A DNA stretch of 54,692 bases, from NCBI GenBank assembly GCA_035527715.1, contig DATKZY010000188.1:1-54692 (forward strand), given 5' to 3'. Position numbers and translations under genes: made by a program. Source of the DNA: DSUN01 sp035527715. GTDB lineage: Bacteria; Planctomycetota; PUPC01; DSUN01. This document shows positions 16,108 to 25,443 of the stretch, one piece after another (the first letter of the stretch is position 1; every line of letters begins with the position of its first letter). The notes beneath the pieces are model-generated. The model ran no database searches. It was not told where the DNA came from and saw nothing but the letters and a program-made list of their open reading frames with translations.

Positions 16108-19100
16108 ATGGCCAAGCACCCTGCCAAGTGCCCGAAGTGCGGTCGCCGGCTCGAGTTTGAGACGGCCGTGGACGAGAAGATCGTCTGCCCCGGCTGCCAG
16201 GTGCTCCTGAGCATCCCGGGCAAGGTCAATCTCGCCGACAAAGTGGACCCGCTCATCGGCCACTCGCTTGGCGAGTTCAAGATCGTCGAGCTTCTGGGCC
16301 GCGGCGGCATGGGGGCCGTCTACAAGGCACGCCAGACTTCTCTCTCGCGCTTCGTGGCCATCAAAGTCCTGCCGCGCTCGCTCGCGCGCGATGCGAAGTT
16401 CATCGAGCGCTTCGGCCGCGAGGCCCGCGACGCCGCGGCGATCACCCACCCCAACATCATCCATGTCCACGCCGTCGGGCACGACAAGGGCTTCTACTTC
16501 ATCGCCATGGAGCTGGTCGAGGGCGAGAGCCTGGGCGACATCCTCCGGCGCGAGGGCCGCCTGGCGCCCGACCTCGCGCTGGAGATCATGAAGCAGGTCG
16601 CCGCCGCCCTCGCCAAGGCACACGCCGCGGGCATCGTCCACCGCGACATCAAGCCCTCCAACATCCTGCTGACCCCCGACGGGCTGGCGAAGCTGGCCGA
16701 CTTCGGCCTGGCGAAGCGCGCCGACGTGGATGTGAGCGTCACCCAGACCGGCGTCGTGATGGGCACGCCGCTCTACTTCCCACCCGAGGCCGCCCGGCGC
16801 GAGCAAAACGACACCCGCTCCGACCTCTACTCTCTCGGCGCCACCTTCTACCACCTCATCGCCGGGCACCCGCCCTTCCAGGGCGAGAGCGTCGCGGAGC
16901 TTGCCGTCAAGCACACCCAGGACCCCGTGCCCCCCCTGAAGCAGTCGGTGCCCGGAGCCCCGGCCGCCCTCTGCTCGATCATCCACCGGCTTCTCCACAA
17001 GGAGGCCGCCCAGCGCTACCAGACCGCCGACGATCTCCTCGGCGCCCTCAGCCGGGTCTCGTCCCACCACTCCCTGGGTGGGGCAGCCAGAAGCCCGGAA
17101 ACGCCTCGCACCCCCCATACTCCCTACACTCCGCACACTCCGCTGCTCCAGAGGGAGAGGGACAAGGGCGCTGCGGGTCCGGCCGAGCGTACCGTCTCCG
17201 TGGCCGACCACCATCATCCATCGCTCGACGAGCGCCGCGACGCGAGGGCTGGCGCCCGCAAGAAGCTCATCCTCCTCGGCGGCGCCGCGGCCGCAATCGC
17301 CCTCGTCCTCGTCGTCGTCCTCGCGCTTGGCCGCGGCCACAGGGGCCAAGCCGCCCGCGCGGCACAGCCGCCCGCGCCGGCGGGCCTCCCTTCCTCCACC
17401 CCGACAACCGATACCCAACAGCCGACAACCGACAACAAGCAGCCGCCCGCCGAGCCCTCGCGCGAGGAGCCGAACGCGGAGATCGTCTTCCGCAACGCGC
17501 AGACCATGGTCGCGCGCCTCAACTGGGAGCAGGCCCAGGCCTACCTCGACAGGCTCCACGACAGGTACTCGAAGACCGCCTTCTACGCCTCCAGCCAAGC
17601 AGCCATCGAGGCCCTGCAGACGAAGGTCACTTCCGTCCTCAACCCGCAGGTCACTCGCCCACGGCCGGAGCCGCCGGAGCCCGAGCCCCCGAAGCCCGAG
17701 CCGCCCAAGCCCGAACCCCCGCCCAGCACCGGTCCGACCGACCTGGCCCTGCTGCCCAACGGCTGGCGCGTCGGCAGGGGTGCGAATATGGGCACCCAGA
17801 TCAACAGCTCACGGGAGGATGGCGGGGCGTGCGTGTCGGCGGACGGCCTGACGCTGCTCTTCGGCTCAGGTCGGCCGGGGGGCCAGGGCGGTACCGACCT
17901 GTGGCTCTGCACGCGCCGCAACGCCGCCGAGCCATGGGGCACACCGGTGAACCTGGGACCAACAGTCAACAGCAGCAGTATGGACCTGGAGCCATATCTC
18001 TCCCCCGACGGTCTGACCCTGTGGTTTGCCTCAGAACGCCCGGGGGGCCAGGGCCGCCACGACCTGTGGACGTCCACGCGCCGCAGCGCCACGGAACCGT
18101 GGGGCGCGCCCGTGAACCTTGGCCCGACGGTCAACAGCAGCAGCGAGGACGCCGGTCCCTGCCTCTCCCCCGATGGCCTGGTGCTGCTCCTCTCTTCGGA
18201 TCGCTCCGGGGGCCAAGGCGGTTGCGACCTGTGGATATGTACCCGCCGCGGCCCCACTGAGCCCTGGAGCGCGCCGGCCAACCTCGGGCCTGTGGTCAAC
18301 ACCAGCAAGGCCGAGCTGGCCCCGTGCCTCTCCGCCGACGGGCTCACCCTGATCTTCAAGTCCGATCGCTCGGGCGGGCATGGGGCCGCCGATCTCTGGA
18401 TGTCCACGCGCCGCAGCGCGACGGAGCCCTTCGGCCAGCCGGTCAACCTCGGCCCTATGGTCAACAGCAGCCAACAGGAGGGCGGACCCACGCTATCCGC
18501 CGACGGTCGTACGCTCTACTTCTGCTCCACGTGCCCCGGCGGCCAGGGGAGCTCCGACCTCTGGCAGTCGCCGCTCCAGCCGCCCGAGCACTTGCAGTGG
18601 GGCGAGTGGGTGGACCTCTTCGACGGAAAGACCCTCAAGGGCTGGAGGACCCTGGAAGAGGACCAGTTCGCGGACCACGGCGACGTCTCGGTGAGCGATG
18701 GCGCACTCCTCCTCCAGCGCGCCCGGGCGACAAACAAGCTCACTGGCATCGCCTGGGCGGGCGATTTCCCGAGAGAGAACTACGAATTCACCGTGGAGGC
18801 CCGCCGCCTGAGAGGTGGCGTGCCATTTCACTGCTTCTTCGTTCGCTTTCCCGTCGGCGACGCCTCGTGCCAGTTCAACCCGCGAGGCATGAATGGGACT
18901 GGCTTGTCGCCTGTTGACGGGAAGGACTACGGTAGCAATGAGACCACGCGCAAGGATATCACGATCGAGGACGAGCGGTGGTATCGCTCGACGGTGCGCG
19001 TGACTCCCGGCAGGATTCAGGCGTGGATTGACGACCAGTGCGTCGCAGACCTGGCGACCCAGGGGAAAACGCTCGGCGAGCCCGACAGCGCCGGACCGTT

Positions 19101-21009
19101 TTCGTTTAGCGTACCGTACACTTCCGACATTGCTTTCCGCGCCATCCGGCTCCGCCGCCTCACGGCCAAGCCGGCGGTGGTGGCCGAGGACCCCGCGAAG
19201 AAGGCCGAGCTCGAGCGGCTGGCGGCCGAGCGGAAGAAGCGCGCGGAGGCCGAGGCGAAGCTCGCCCAGACCCTCAAGCCCGTCGAGGTGCTGGTGCGGG
19301 TCTGGGGCTTCGCCGCCGCCCTCGACGCCCTCTCCAAGCTCAAGCCGGAGGATGTGGCGGCCGGGACCGCTCTGCCCCGCGAGGAAGTCGCCCGCCGCCT
19401 CGCCAGCCGCCGCGACGAGCTCGAGCGCCTGGCCAAGCTCAAGGCCAGCATGATCGCCAGGATCAACCACTCGCAGCCCCTGCTGCGCAAGGGCTCGCTC
19501 CTCATCCCAGGCATCAACGCCGACCTTGTGAAGGCCGACGACAAGGGGATCACCGCGAGATTCGAGACGGGCAAGACCGAACTCCACGAATGGACCGACC
19601 TCAGCGACCGCTCGGTACAGAGACTCCTCCACATTTCGACCGACGCCGAGAACGCCGACGACTGCCTTGCCGCGGGCATCCTGGCCCTTGCCCACGACGA
19701 CCCAGGCACGGCGGAGAAGCACTTCGAGCAGGCGCAGAAGCTCGGCGCGGCCATTGACCGCTACCTCGACCCCCTCGCTGCGGCGGCCTTCGCCCACGCG
19801 AAGACGCTCTGCGCCAAGAAGCAATTCGCCGAGGCCGACGCCGCGCTCGCCAGCATCGAGAAGCGTTACGCCAAGACCTCCTGGCTCGCGGGCCACAAGG
19901 ATGAGCTGCCCGCAGCCAGGGAGGCAGTGAAGACCGGCCTCGCCGAGGCCGGGGCCGAGCAGCTCTACGCCCAGGCCGCCGGGTGCTTCAAGAAGAGCGA
20001 CCTCTACAGCGTCAAGCCCCTCGTCGAGAAGCTCAGGGCCGGCTACGCCCAGGCCCGCGCCGTCACCGACCTGGACCGCAAGCCCTCGTTCGCCGAGATG
20101 GCCGCCGCCGCCGACGCGCTCGGGCAGTTCCTCACCGTCCGCCGGGATGGCGAAGGGAGCTTCAAGAGCATCCAGCAGGCGCTCGACGCCGCGCCGGCCA
20201 ACAGCATCATCGAGATCCAGGACGATGAGCACTACAACGAGCGCCTGCGCATCACCAAGGAGGGAATCACGCTGCGCGGGAAGAAGGGCTGCTGGCCCCT
20301 GATCATGTACAGGGGCGCCAGAGTGTCCGATGACCGGCCGCTGGTCGTGAGCGCCGGGCGAGCGACCCTCGAGCAACTCGTCGTCTGGGTCCAGCCTGGG
20401 GCGAGTTCCGGGGACCGCTGCATAGACTGCGAACGCGGTCCGGTCTCCGTCCGCTCGGTCATCGCCTGGCAGCTGAAGAAGCCTTCGGAGGTCGAGAACT
20501 GCTTCGTTGTCAAGGACGTCAATCTCTTGGACAGGGGCGTCGTACGAGACTCCTTGCTCCTCTCAGCGGCCTGCGATGACGGGGGCGGCGCCCGCATGAC
20601 CAACGCGCGCGTCGAGAACGTCTGGGCGGGCAATGTGCGCGTCGGCCGCCAGGGCGAGGTGCGGTTCTGCACGGTGCGCGGCAGTGTGGTAGTGGGTGGA
20701 ACGGACTGCGTTGTCCTCGACTCCATCGTCAGCGACGTGCGCTCGACAAGCGGGGACGTTCGAGTGGAGAACTGCAATGTGTTCGGCAAGGACCCCTTCT
20801 GGGATCTCGCCAAGCCGGGGAAGCGCTGCATCCGCGGGGACCCGCAGTTCAACGACCCGGCCGACTTCGACTACCGCGTCAAGCCTACCAGCCCCTGCCG
20901 CAAGAAGGCGTCGGACGGGGGCGACCTCGGGTGCCGCTACACGCCCGAGATGGTCAAGGTGCTGGAGAAGGCGCTGGAGTTGAGGAAGAAGGGGATCATC
21001 AAATTCTGA
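16108..21009 (+). CDS. Giant transmembrane Ser/Thr protein kinase with PD40, DUF1080 and beta-helix modules
   Basis: 1633 residues. A zinc ribbon (Cys8/11 and Cys27/30) precedes a Hanks-type kinase (about 55-315) with GRGGMGAVYKA, Lys86, HRD (178-180) and DFG (198-200), all intact. A linker with TPHTPYTPHTP repeats leads to a membrane helix (about 386-408) and a Pro-rich hinge. Outside the cytoplasm follow five PD40/WD40-like blades (about 560-820, SADGLTLLF..RPGGQGG.DLW type), a DUF1080/LamG-like sandwich (about 833-1023), a coiled coil, TPR-like helices, and a right-handed beta-helix (about 1340-1600). The outer modules look like carbohydrate or surface-polymer binding units, so this may be a sensor kinase. 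ATG at 16108; own promoter. No dedicated phosphatase is adjacent. Confidence 0.93.
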   Translation: MAKHPAKCPKCGRRLEFETAVDEKIVCPGCQVLLSIPGKVNLADKVDPLIGHSLGEFKIVELLGRGGMGAVYKARQTSLSRFVAIKVLPRSLARDAKFIERFGREARDAAAITHPNIIHVHAVGHDKGFYFIAMELVEGESLGDILRREGRLAPDLALEIMKQVAAALAKAHAAGIVHRDIKPSNILLTPDGLAKLADFGLAKRADVDVSVTQTGVVMGTPLYFPPEAARREQNDTRSDLYSLGATFYHLIAGHPPFQGESVAELAVKHTQDPVPPLKQSVPGAPAALCSIIHRLLHKEAAQRYQTADDLLGALSRVSSHHSLGGAARSPETPRTPHTPYTPHTPLLQRERDKGAAGPAERTVSVADHHHPSLDERRDARAGARKKLILLGGAAAAIALVLVVVLALGRGHRGQAARAAQPPAPAGLPSSTPTTDTQQPTTDNKQPPAEPSREEPNAEIVFRNAQTMVARLNWEQAQAYLDRLHDRYSKTAFYASSQAAIEALQTKVTSVLNPQVTRPRPEPPEPEPPKPEPPKPEPPPSTGPTDLALLPNGWRVGRGANMGTQINSSREDGGACVSADGLTLLFGSGRPGGQGGTDLWLCTRRNAAEPWGTPVNLGPTVNSSSMDLEPYLSPDGLTLWFASERPGGQGRHDLWTSTRRSATEPWGAPVNLGPTVNSSSEDAGPCLSPDGLVLLLSSDRSGGQGGCDLWICTRRGPTEPWSAPANLGPVVNTSKAELAPCLSADGLTLIFKSDRSGGHGAADLWMSTRRSATEPFGQPVNLGPMVNSSQQEGGPTLSADGRTLYFCSTCPGGQGSSDLWQSPLQPPEHLQWGEWVDLFDGKTLKGWRTLEEDQFADHGDVSVSDGALLLQRARATNKLTGIAWAGDFPRENYEFTVEARRLRGGVPFHCFFVRFPVGDASCQFNPRGMNGTGLSPVDGKDYGSNETTRKDITIEDERWYRSTVRVTPGRIQAWIDDQCVADLATQGKTLGEPDSAGPFSFSVPYTSDIAFRAIRLRRLTAKPAVVAEDPAKKAELERLAAERKKRAEAEAKLAQTLKPVEVLVRVWGFAAALDALSKLKPEDVAAGTALPREEVARRLASRRDELERLAKLKASMIARINHSQPLLRKGSLLIPGINADLVKADDKGITARFETGKTELHEWTDLSDRSVQRLLHISTDAENADDCLAAGILALAHDDPGTAEKHFEQAQKLGAAIDRYLDPLAAAAFAHAKTLCAKKQFAEADAALASIEKRYAKTSWLAGHKDELPAAREAVKTGLAEAGAEQLYAQAAGCFKKSDLYSVKPLVEKLRAGYAQARAVTDLDRKPSFAEMAAAADALGQFLTVRRDGEGSFKSIQQALDAAPANSIIEIQDDEHYNERLRITKEGITLRGKKGCWPLIMYRGARVSDDRPLVVSAGRATLEQLVVWVQPGASSGDRCIDCERGPVSVRSVIAWQLKKPSEVENCFVVKDVNLLDRGVVRDSLLLSAACDDGGGARMTNARVENVWAGNVRVGRQGEVRFCTVRGSVVVGGTDCVVLDSIVSDVRSTSGDVRVENCNVFGKDPFWDLAKPGKRCIRGDPQFNDPADFDYRVKPTSPCRKKASDGGDLGCRYTPEMVKVLEKALELRKKGIIKF
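17116..17142. repeat. Nonamer word (C/T)ACACTCCG x3 inside the kinase linker
   Basis: Three 9-nt units encode the tripeptide repeat T-P-H/Y in the cytoplasmic linker (about residues 337-345). The period of nine keeps the reading frame. Confidence 0.6.
17401..17435. repeat. Heptamer word CCGACAA x5 inside the kinase hinge
   Basis: Five 7-nt units (CCGACAA, CCGATAC, CCAACAG, CCGACAA, CCGACAA) encode a Thr/Asp/Gln/Pro-rich stretch just outside the membrane helix. It belongs to the period-7 class seen at 31546, 41521, 41587 and 47135. Confidence 0.6.
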
Positions 21010-21200
21010 CGTAGGGGCAGGTCCCCGTGCCTGCCCCTGCACGGGAACGGGGGTTGCCCCGAACCGCAGAGGGCGGCCACGGGGAGCCCCCCCTACGCCG
21101 ACCGTCGGTTGCCGCCTGAAGGCGGGACTACGAGCAAGATGAGGGAAGGGGAGAAGAAGTCGCCCTTGAATCGCCTGCCGCGTCATGGTGAAATGGGGGC
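21010..21200. repeat. Mosaic of short palindromic repeats between kinase and glycosidase genes
   Basis: Contains GGGGCAGG..CCTGCCCC (about 21015-21038), GTAGGGG at the start with CCCCTAC near 21095, and a GCCGCCTGAAGGCGG palindrome near 21112. No gene fits. The structures may also end kinase transcription. Confidence 0.55.
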
Positions 21201-23657
21201 ATGACTCGCCTCGCACTGGCCGCTGCAATCCTGTCGCTTCTGTCGCAGGCAGAGTCCCTCGCGGGCTCGCCGGTGGGGCCGCTGGTGCTGGATGCGCACC
21301 ATCGCGCGGAGGTGGACGAGCGCGGGGTGTGGCGCCTCGAGGCGGAGAAGGGGACGCTGCTGGCGCACTGCGGCCTGCGGGTGTGGGCGAAGGAGCGGTT
21401 CGAGACGCAGTCGAACGCCCGGCCGTCCGCGCCGCCGAGCGACGGGCCAGGGGGACGGGCGTTCGCAGGGACGCTTCGGTGCGGGCAACGGCGGGTGGAG
21501 TACTGGCAGACGCTCACGCCCGTGCCCGGCGGGCTGCTGGTGCAATACGCGGTCGCCGCGGGGGAGCTGGCGGAGACGGAGGAGGTGGCGGCCTGCTTCG
21601 AGCTGCCGCTGCCGACGTTTGCGAACGCGACGTTCACGATCGAGCCGGGCAAGCCGGTGAGCGCCCCGGCCGAGAAGGCGGCGGAGCCCCGGCTGCTCGA
21701 GCAGGACGCGACGACGCTGGTGGTGGAACGGGACGGTCGCGGGGCAGAGACGCCCCGCCCACAATCGCCAGAGCCACGCAGGGCGGGGACGCCCCGCCTA
21801 CAGTTTCAGCGGCGGCCGACGGGGAAGATCATCGTCCAGGACGCGCGGCACTGGGGGAATCCGTGGATCGAGGTGCAGCTCTACGCGCGGCGTTCGGTGG
21901 GGGACCCGCCGGGCTGGCGGTCGGTGAGCTTTCTGGTGAGCGTGGGGAAGCCGGGCGCGGCGCCGGTGATCGCGGCGGTGGTGCCGGGCAAGCCGGTGGT
22001 GCCATGCCACGAGGTACACGAGGCGGAGGTGCACCTCTGGGCGGCGTATGAGAACCCATACGACCCGGCCCAGGTCGAGGTGTGGGCAGAGGTGGTGGCG
22101 CCCTCGGGGGCGCGGCCGCCCGCACTAGGGTTCTTCACGCGGGACTACGTGCGCTCGCAGGAGCAGGAGGCGGAGCGCCTGACACCAGTCGGCCTCGGCT
22201 CCTGGCGGCTGCGGATCACGCCGACGGAGCCGGGGGCACACGTGTATGTCGTGAAGGTGAAGACGCCGGGGGGCACGGCGGAGTCGAAGCCGCTGTCGTT
22301 CAGCGCCGCGCCTTCGACGGGTCAGCGGTTCCTGCGCGCCCCGAGGACGCAATCGCTTTACCTCGAGCATGCGAACGGGGAGCCATGCTTCCTCATCGGC
22401 CACAACTACTGCTGGCCGCCCGCGAAGCAGGGCACGTATGCGGCGGAGGCGGCGTTTGCCCGCATGGCGGGCGCCGGCATCAACGCCACCCGCCTGTGGC
22501 TGTGCACGTGGGGCATTCGCATCGAGGGGGACCGACCCGACGACTACCGGCTCGACGACGCCTGGCGGCTGGATCACCTGCTGCGGACGGCTCGGGAGCG
22601 GGGCCTGTACGTGCAGCTCTGCCTCGACAACTTCCAGGACCTCGCGGCGAAGGAGCGCGCGGGGCAGAACCCGTATCTAGCGCAGAACGGCGGCCCGTGC
22701 CAGGCCCCCGCCCAGTTCTTCCAGCACCCGAAGGCCATCGAGCAGCATCGGCGGCGCCTGCGGTACCTGGCGGCGCGCTACGCGCCGTTCACGAGCGTGC
22801 TGGCGTGGGAGCTGTTCAACGAGGTTTCGTATGCCAGCGACACGCCGCACGACCCGGCGGTGCTGGCCTGGACGAAGGGGGCGGCGGGGGCGTTGCGAAA
22901 GCTCGACCCCCACGGCCACCCCGTTACCATCAGCCTTGGCCTCACGGGCGACTGGGATGACCTGTGGCGGGCGCCGGAGTTGGACATCGTCCAGCTCCAC
23001 ACGTATATTCCGCGTCCCACGGAGGGCGCGGAGCCGCGCAGCCTCGACGCGGCGGCGCTCGTCTTGAGCCAGAAGGATGCCTTGGAACCGATCAAGAAGC
23101 CGATCCTCATCGCGGAGTTCGGCTTCCTGGGCACGAGGGACTTCAATCCCCTGAACGAGGCCGACACGACCGGGGTGCACCTGCACTCGGCGCTGTGGGC
23201 GTCGGCGCTCGGCGGCTGCGCGGGGACGGCCATGCACTGGTGGTGGGACAGCTACGTGGCCGAGCGCGACCTCTACTACCACTACGCGGCGCTGGCGAGC
23301 TTCGTGCGCGCCGGCGCGCTGCCGGGGCCGGAGTGGGTGCCGATCCGCAGCAAGGCCGGGGGCGAGCTGTTCGTCCTGGGGTCCAGGGGCCGGGATGCCG
23401 CGGTGCTGTGGGTGCGGCACAGGGACAACACGTGGTACCGCCGCGTGGTCGAGCGCCGCGGCCCGGTCGCCTTCGGGGGCGCGGCCATCGAGGTGCCCCG
23501 TCTCGCCGAGGGGCGCTACCGGGTCGAATGGTGGGATACGTATGCGGGGCAGCCGATCACCCACGCGACGCTGCGGACCAGCGAGGGCACGCTGGTGCTC
23601 CGGCCGCCCGAGCGCTTCCCCGACGTCGCGTGCCGGGTCACCCGGCTGACGGAGTAG
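21201..23657 (+). CDS. Secreted GH5-like (clan A) glycoside hydrolase with N-terminal beta domains
   Basis: 818 residues with a signal peptide (1-21). Residues about 25-260 form a beta-rich module with no catalytic signature; about 265-370 resembles DUF5060/Ig-like domains found before GH5-type barrels. The TIM barrel (about 380-700) contains RLWLCTWGIR, WELFNEV with acid/base Glu541 and ILIAEFG with nucleophile Glu639, and a final C-terminal beta domain follows. This is a retaining beta-glycosidase of the cellulase/mannanase type; the substrate cannot be read. A palindromic repeat encodes residues about 180-200, an apparent insertion in a loop. It follows the kinase by 191 bp on the same strand. 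Confidence 0.82.
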   Translation: MTRLALAAAILSLLSQAESLAGSPVGPLVLDAHHRAEVDERGVWRLEAEKGTLLAHCGLRVWAKERFETQSNARPSAPPSDGPGGRAFAGTLRCGQRRVEYWQTLTPVPGGLLVQYAVAAGELAETEEVAACFELPLPTFANATFTIEPGKPVSAPAEKAAEPRLLEQDATTLVVERDGRGAETPRPQSPEPRRAGTPRLQFQRRPTGKIIVQDARHWGNPWIEVQLYARRSVGDPPGWRSVSFLVSVGKPGAAPVIAAVVPGKPVVPCHEVHEAEVHLWAAYENPYDPAQVEVWAEVVAPSGARPPALGFFTRDYVRSQEQEAERLTPVGLGSWRLRITPTEPGAHVYVVKVKTPGGTAESKPLSFSAAPSTGQRFLRAPRTQSLYLEHANGEPCFLIGHNYCWPPAKQGTYAAEAAFARMAGAGINATRLWLCTWGIRIEGDRPDDYRLDDAWRLDHLLRTARERGLYVQLCLDNFQDLAAKERAGQNPYLAQNGGPCQAPAQFFQHPKAIEQHRRRLRYLAARYAPFTSVLAWELFNEVSYASDTPHDPAVLAWTKGAAGALRKLDPHGHPVTISLGLTGDWDDLWRAPELDIVQLHTYIPRPTEGAEPRSLDAAALVLSQKDALEPIKKPILIAEFGFLGTRDFNPLNEADTTGVHLHSALWASALGGCAGTAMHWWWDSYVAERDLYYHYAALASFVRAGALPGPEWVPIRSKAGGELFVLGSRGRDAAVLWVRHRDNTWYRRVVERRGPVAFGGAAIEVPRLAEGRYRVEWWDTYAGQPITHATLRTSEGTLVLRPPERFPDVACRVTRLTE
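21743..21803. repeat. GGCGGGG-ACG-CCCCGCC palindromic repeat inside the glycosidase gene
   Basis: Two imperfect copies of a GC palindrome (GGCAGAGACGCCCCGCCC and GGGCGGGGACGCCCCGCC) lie 40 bp apart inside the coding region. They are translated as a Pro/Arg-rich loop. Confidence 0.6.
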
Positions 23658-23677
23658 ACGACCCTGGGCCAAACAGA

Positions 23678-23711
23678 ACCGGGCACGACGAGGGGTTTCG
23701 TCGTGCCCGGT
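23678..23711. terminator. Bidirectional terminator between convergent genes
   Basis: A perfect 14-bp stem (23678-23691 with 23698-23711) and a 6-nt loop lie 20 bp past the glycosidase stop and 40 bp past the stop of the convergent zinc-ribbon gene. Confidence 0.7.
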
Positions 23712-23750
23712 GATGTTTCGAGCGGCGGCCCGGAGCCGCTGGACGACGCG

Positions 23751-23960
23751 CTACCACTGCTCCCGGTCGGCCACGCCTATGGCGAAGGCGTCAATGCCGT
23801 GCGGGAGGACGAGGGCGTGAGCGGAACGCGTGGGGGTGGCGTCGTTGCGGCGGCGGCACTTCTTGCAGATGCGGTGGCACCGATCGGTCCACATGCGCTT
23901 GCCACAGCCGAGGCAGGTGAGCCACTTCTTCATCGTGTCGGCGACTGCTGCTTGGGTCAT
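23751..23960 (-). CDS. Small zinc-ribbon protein
   Basis: 69 residues. Four cysteines in CLGCGKRMWTDRCHRICKKC form one treble-clef or ribbon-like zinc site, followed by an Arg-rich RRRND segment and a short C-terminal tail. The start is ATG at 23960 with GGAGG 7 nt upstream. Similar very short proteins with a CxGCGK..M..R..RICxxC pattern occur in planctomycetes; no function is established from sequence. It stands alone, convergent with the glycosidase gene. Confidence 0.75.
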   Translation of the reverse strand: MTQAAVADTMKKWLTCLGCGKRMWTDRCHRICKKCRRRNDATPTRSAHALVLPHGIDAFAIGVADREQW

Positions 23961-24317
23961 TGTCGGGCCTCCACAGCCAAAGGAATTTCGCAAATGCCCG
24001 GCGACTGCCGGGAAGCAGGAGCAATTTCCGTGCCATTCCCGGCGCACATGGCCGCCTGGCCGCCACTATCTCTCTAATGCATTGATATCTGGACACTTAC
24101 GCCTGAGCCCCGGCGGCCCCTCCCTGCTTGTCGGCTCCCCTACACACAGTTCTGTGTCCCAGATCGTACACGATACCTACCATATCGGTAGTCAGTTCCT
24201 GTTGCCGGAGGTGGCACCACAGGCAAAATGCCTGTGCCGCCTCCTGAAAAGGGGCGGCGGAACTGGCCCCCGCGGGACGTGCGCCGACTGAACCGTTGAC
24301 CCGCGACGGATTTACGC
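23961..24317. other. Intergenic region with one hairpin
   Basis: No gene seen. A 24207-24244 inverted repeat (GGAGGTGGCA..ACAGGCA, AAA loop, TGCCTGTGCCGCCTCC) forms a hairpin. Part of the region (24070-24190) is AT-richer than average. Confidence 0.5.
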
Positions 24318-24345
24318 TTGCAGGGAAACGGCTCAGCGGTATAAT
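24318..24345 (+). promoter_or_regulatory. Promoter of the SPFH/ABC/P1B operon
   Basis: TTGCAG (24318-24323), 16-nt spacer and perfect TATAAT (24340-24345), about 100 bp upstream of the first start codon. Confidence 0.65.
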
Positions 24346-24446
24346 CTAGAGCAGAGAGGCAACCGGGCTGGCGCCCCTTCGAGAAGCATGTGTCGCTTCA
24401 CCGCCAAGCCGAGGCGCGCCCCAGTTCCCTGCCGCAGGAAGCCCTT

Positions 24447-25415
24447 ATGCTCGGGAAGCTGGCCGCTATCACGGGAAATGCCTTCCGGGAGACCGTGCGC
24501 CAGCCGGTCTTCTGCATTCTCGTGGGCATCGCCCTGGCGATGATTGCCCTCAGCCCCACCTTCGCAATGTTCACCCTGTTCGAAGACGTGAAACTGGTCA
24601 AGGAGATGGGGCTTTCGACGATCCTCCTCACCGGGCTGCTGCTGGCCGTGCTCTCTGCCTCGAACGTCGTGTCGGAGGAGGTGCGGGGCCGAACGGCACT
24701 GATGGTGGTGGCCCGCCCGGTAGGCCGGGGCGCGTTCGTGCTGGGGAAGTTCCTGGGTATCGCGCTGGCCCAGCTTGCGGCGGCCGGCCTGATGAGCCTG
24801 GTGCTCGTGCTCACCGTGCGCATCGGGGTGCCCGAGGCGGCGTACACGAAGCTGGATACGCCGGTGATCTGGGCCGAGCTCGCGGCGGCGTTCCTCACCC
24901 TTGCCGCGGCGGTCGCGGCCAACTACTTTTTCGACAAGCCGTTCCCGTCCGCGGTCCTCTTCGCGGCGATCGCGTTCTTCAGCCTCGTGTTCCTCGGGTT
25001 CGCCTTCCTGGACAAGGATCTGAAGCTCGTGGCGTTCCTGGAGGCGATGGACACGGAGACGCTGAAGGCCTGCGTCGCGCTGTTCCCGATGGCCGCGGTG
25101 CTGACGGCGGTGGCCGTGGCGTGCGCCACGCGCCTGACCCTGGTGGTGAGCATGGTCGCGTGCGTGCTGTTCTTCGCCCTGGGCACGCTCTCCGAGTATC
25201 TCTTCGAGCAGCTCGCGGCGACGAGCCGGCTGCTGTGGGCGCTGCCGCACACGCTGCTGCCTAACTTCCAGGTCTTCTGGATGGGCGACGCACTGGCCGC
25301 GGGGAGCGCGATCCCGTGGGCGTATTTGTGGACCGTTCTGGGCTACGGGGCGCTGTGTTCGGCGGCGCTGGTCTTCCTGGGCATGTTCCTGTTCGAGGGC
25401 CGCGAGATCCAGTGA
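24447..25415 (+). CDS. ABC-2 type transporter permease
   Basis: 322 residues with at least six hydrophobic helices. The N-terminal AFRETVRQPVFCILVG and the SNVVSEEVRGRTALMVVARPVGR cytoplasmic segment are typical of ABC-2 permeases (NosY/ABC2_membrane class). It would work with a separate ATPase, and the nearest one is the fifth gene downstream (31662). The ATG at 24447 is preceded by AGGAAG; the frame opens upstream at 24390 without a ribosome site. First gene of an eight-gene co-directional cluster. Confidence 0.82.
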   Translation: MLGKLAAITGNAFRETVRQPVFCILVGIALAMIALSPTFAMFTLFEDVKLVKEMGLSTILLTGLLLAVLSASNVVSEEVRGRTALMVVARPVGRGAFVLGKFLGIALAQLAAAGLMSLVLVLTVRIGVPEAAYTKLDTPVIWAELAAAFLTLAAAVAANYFFDKPFPSAVLFAAIAFFSLVFLGFAFLDKDLKLVAFLEAMDTETLKACVALFPMAAVLTAVAVACATRLTLVVSMVACVLFFALGTLSEYLFEQLAATSRLLWALPHTLLPNFQVFWMGDALAAGSAIPWAYLWTVLGYGALCSAALVFLGMFLFEGREIQ

Positions 25416-25443
25416 GACGCCGAGCGTTGACCACGGAAGGGTT

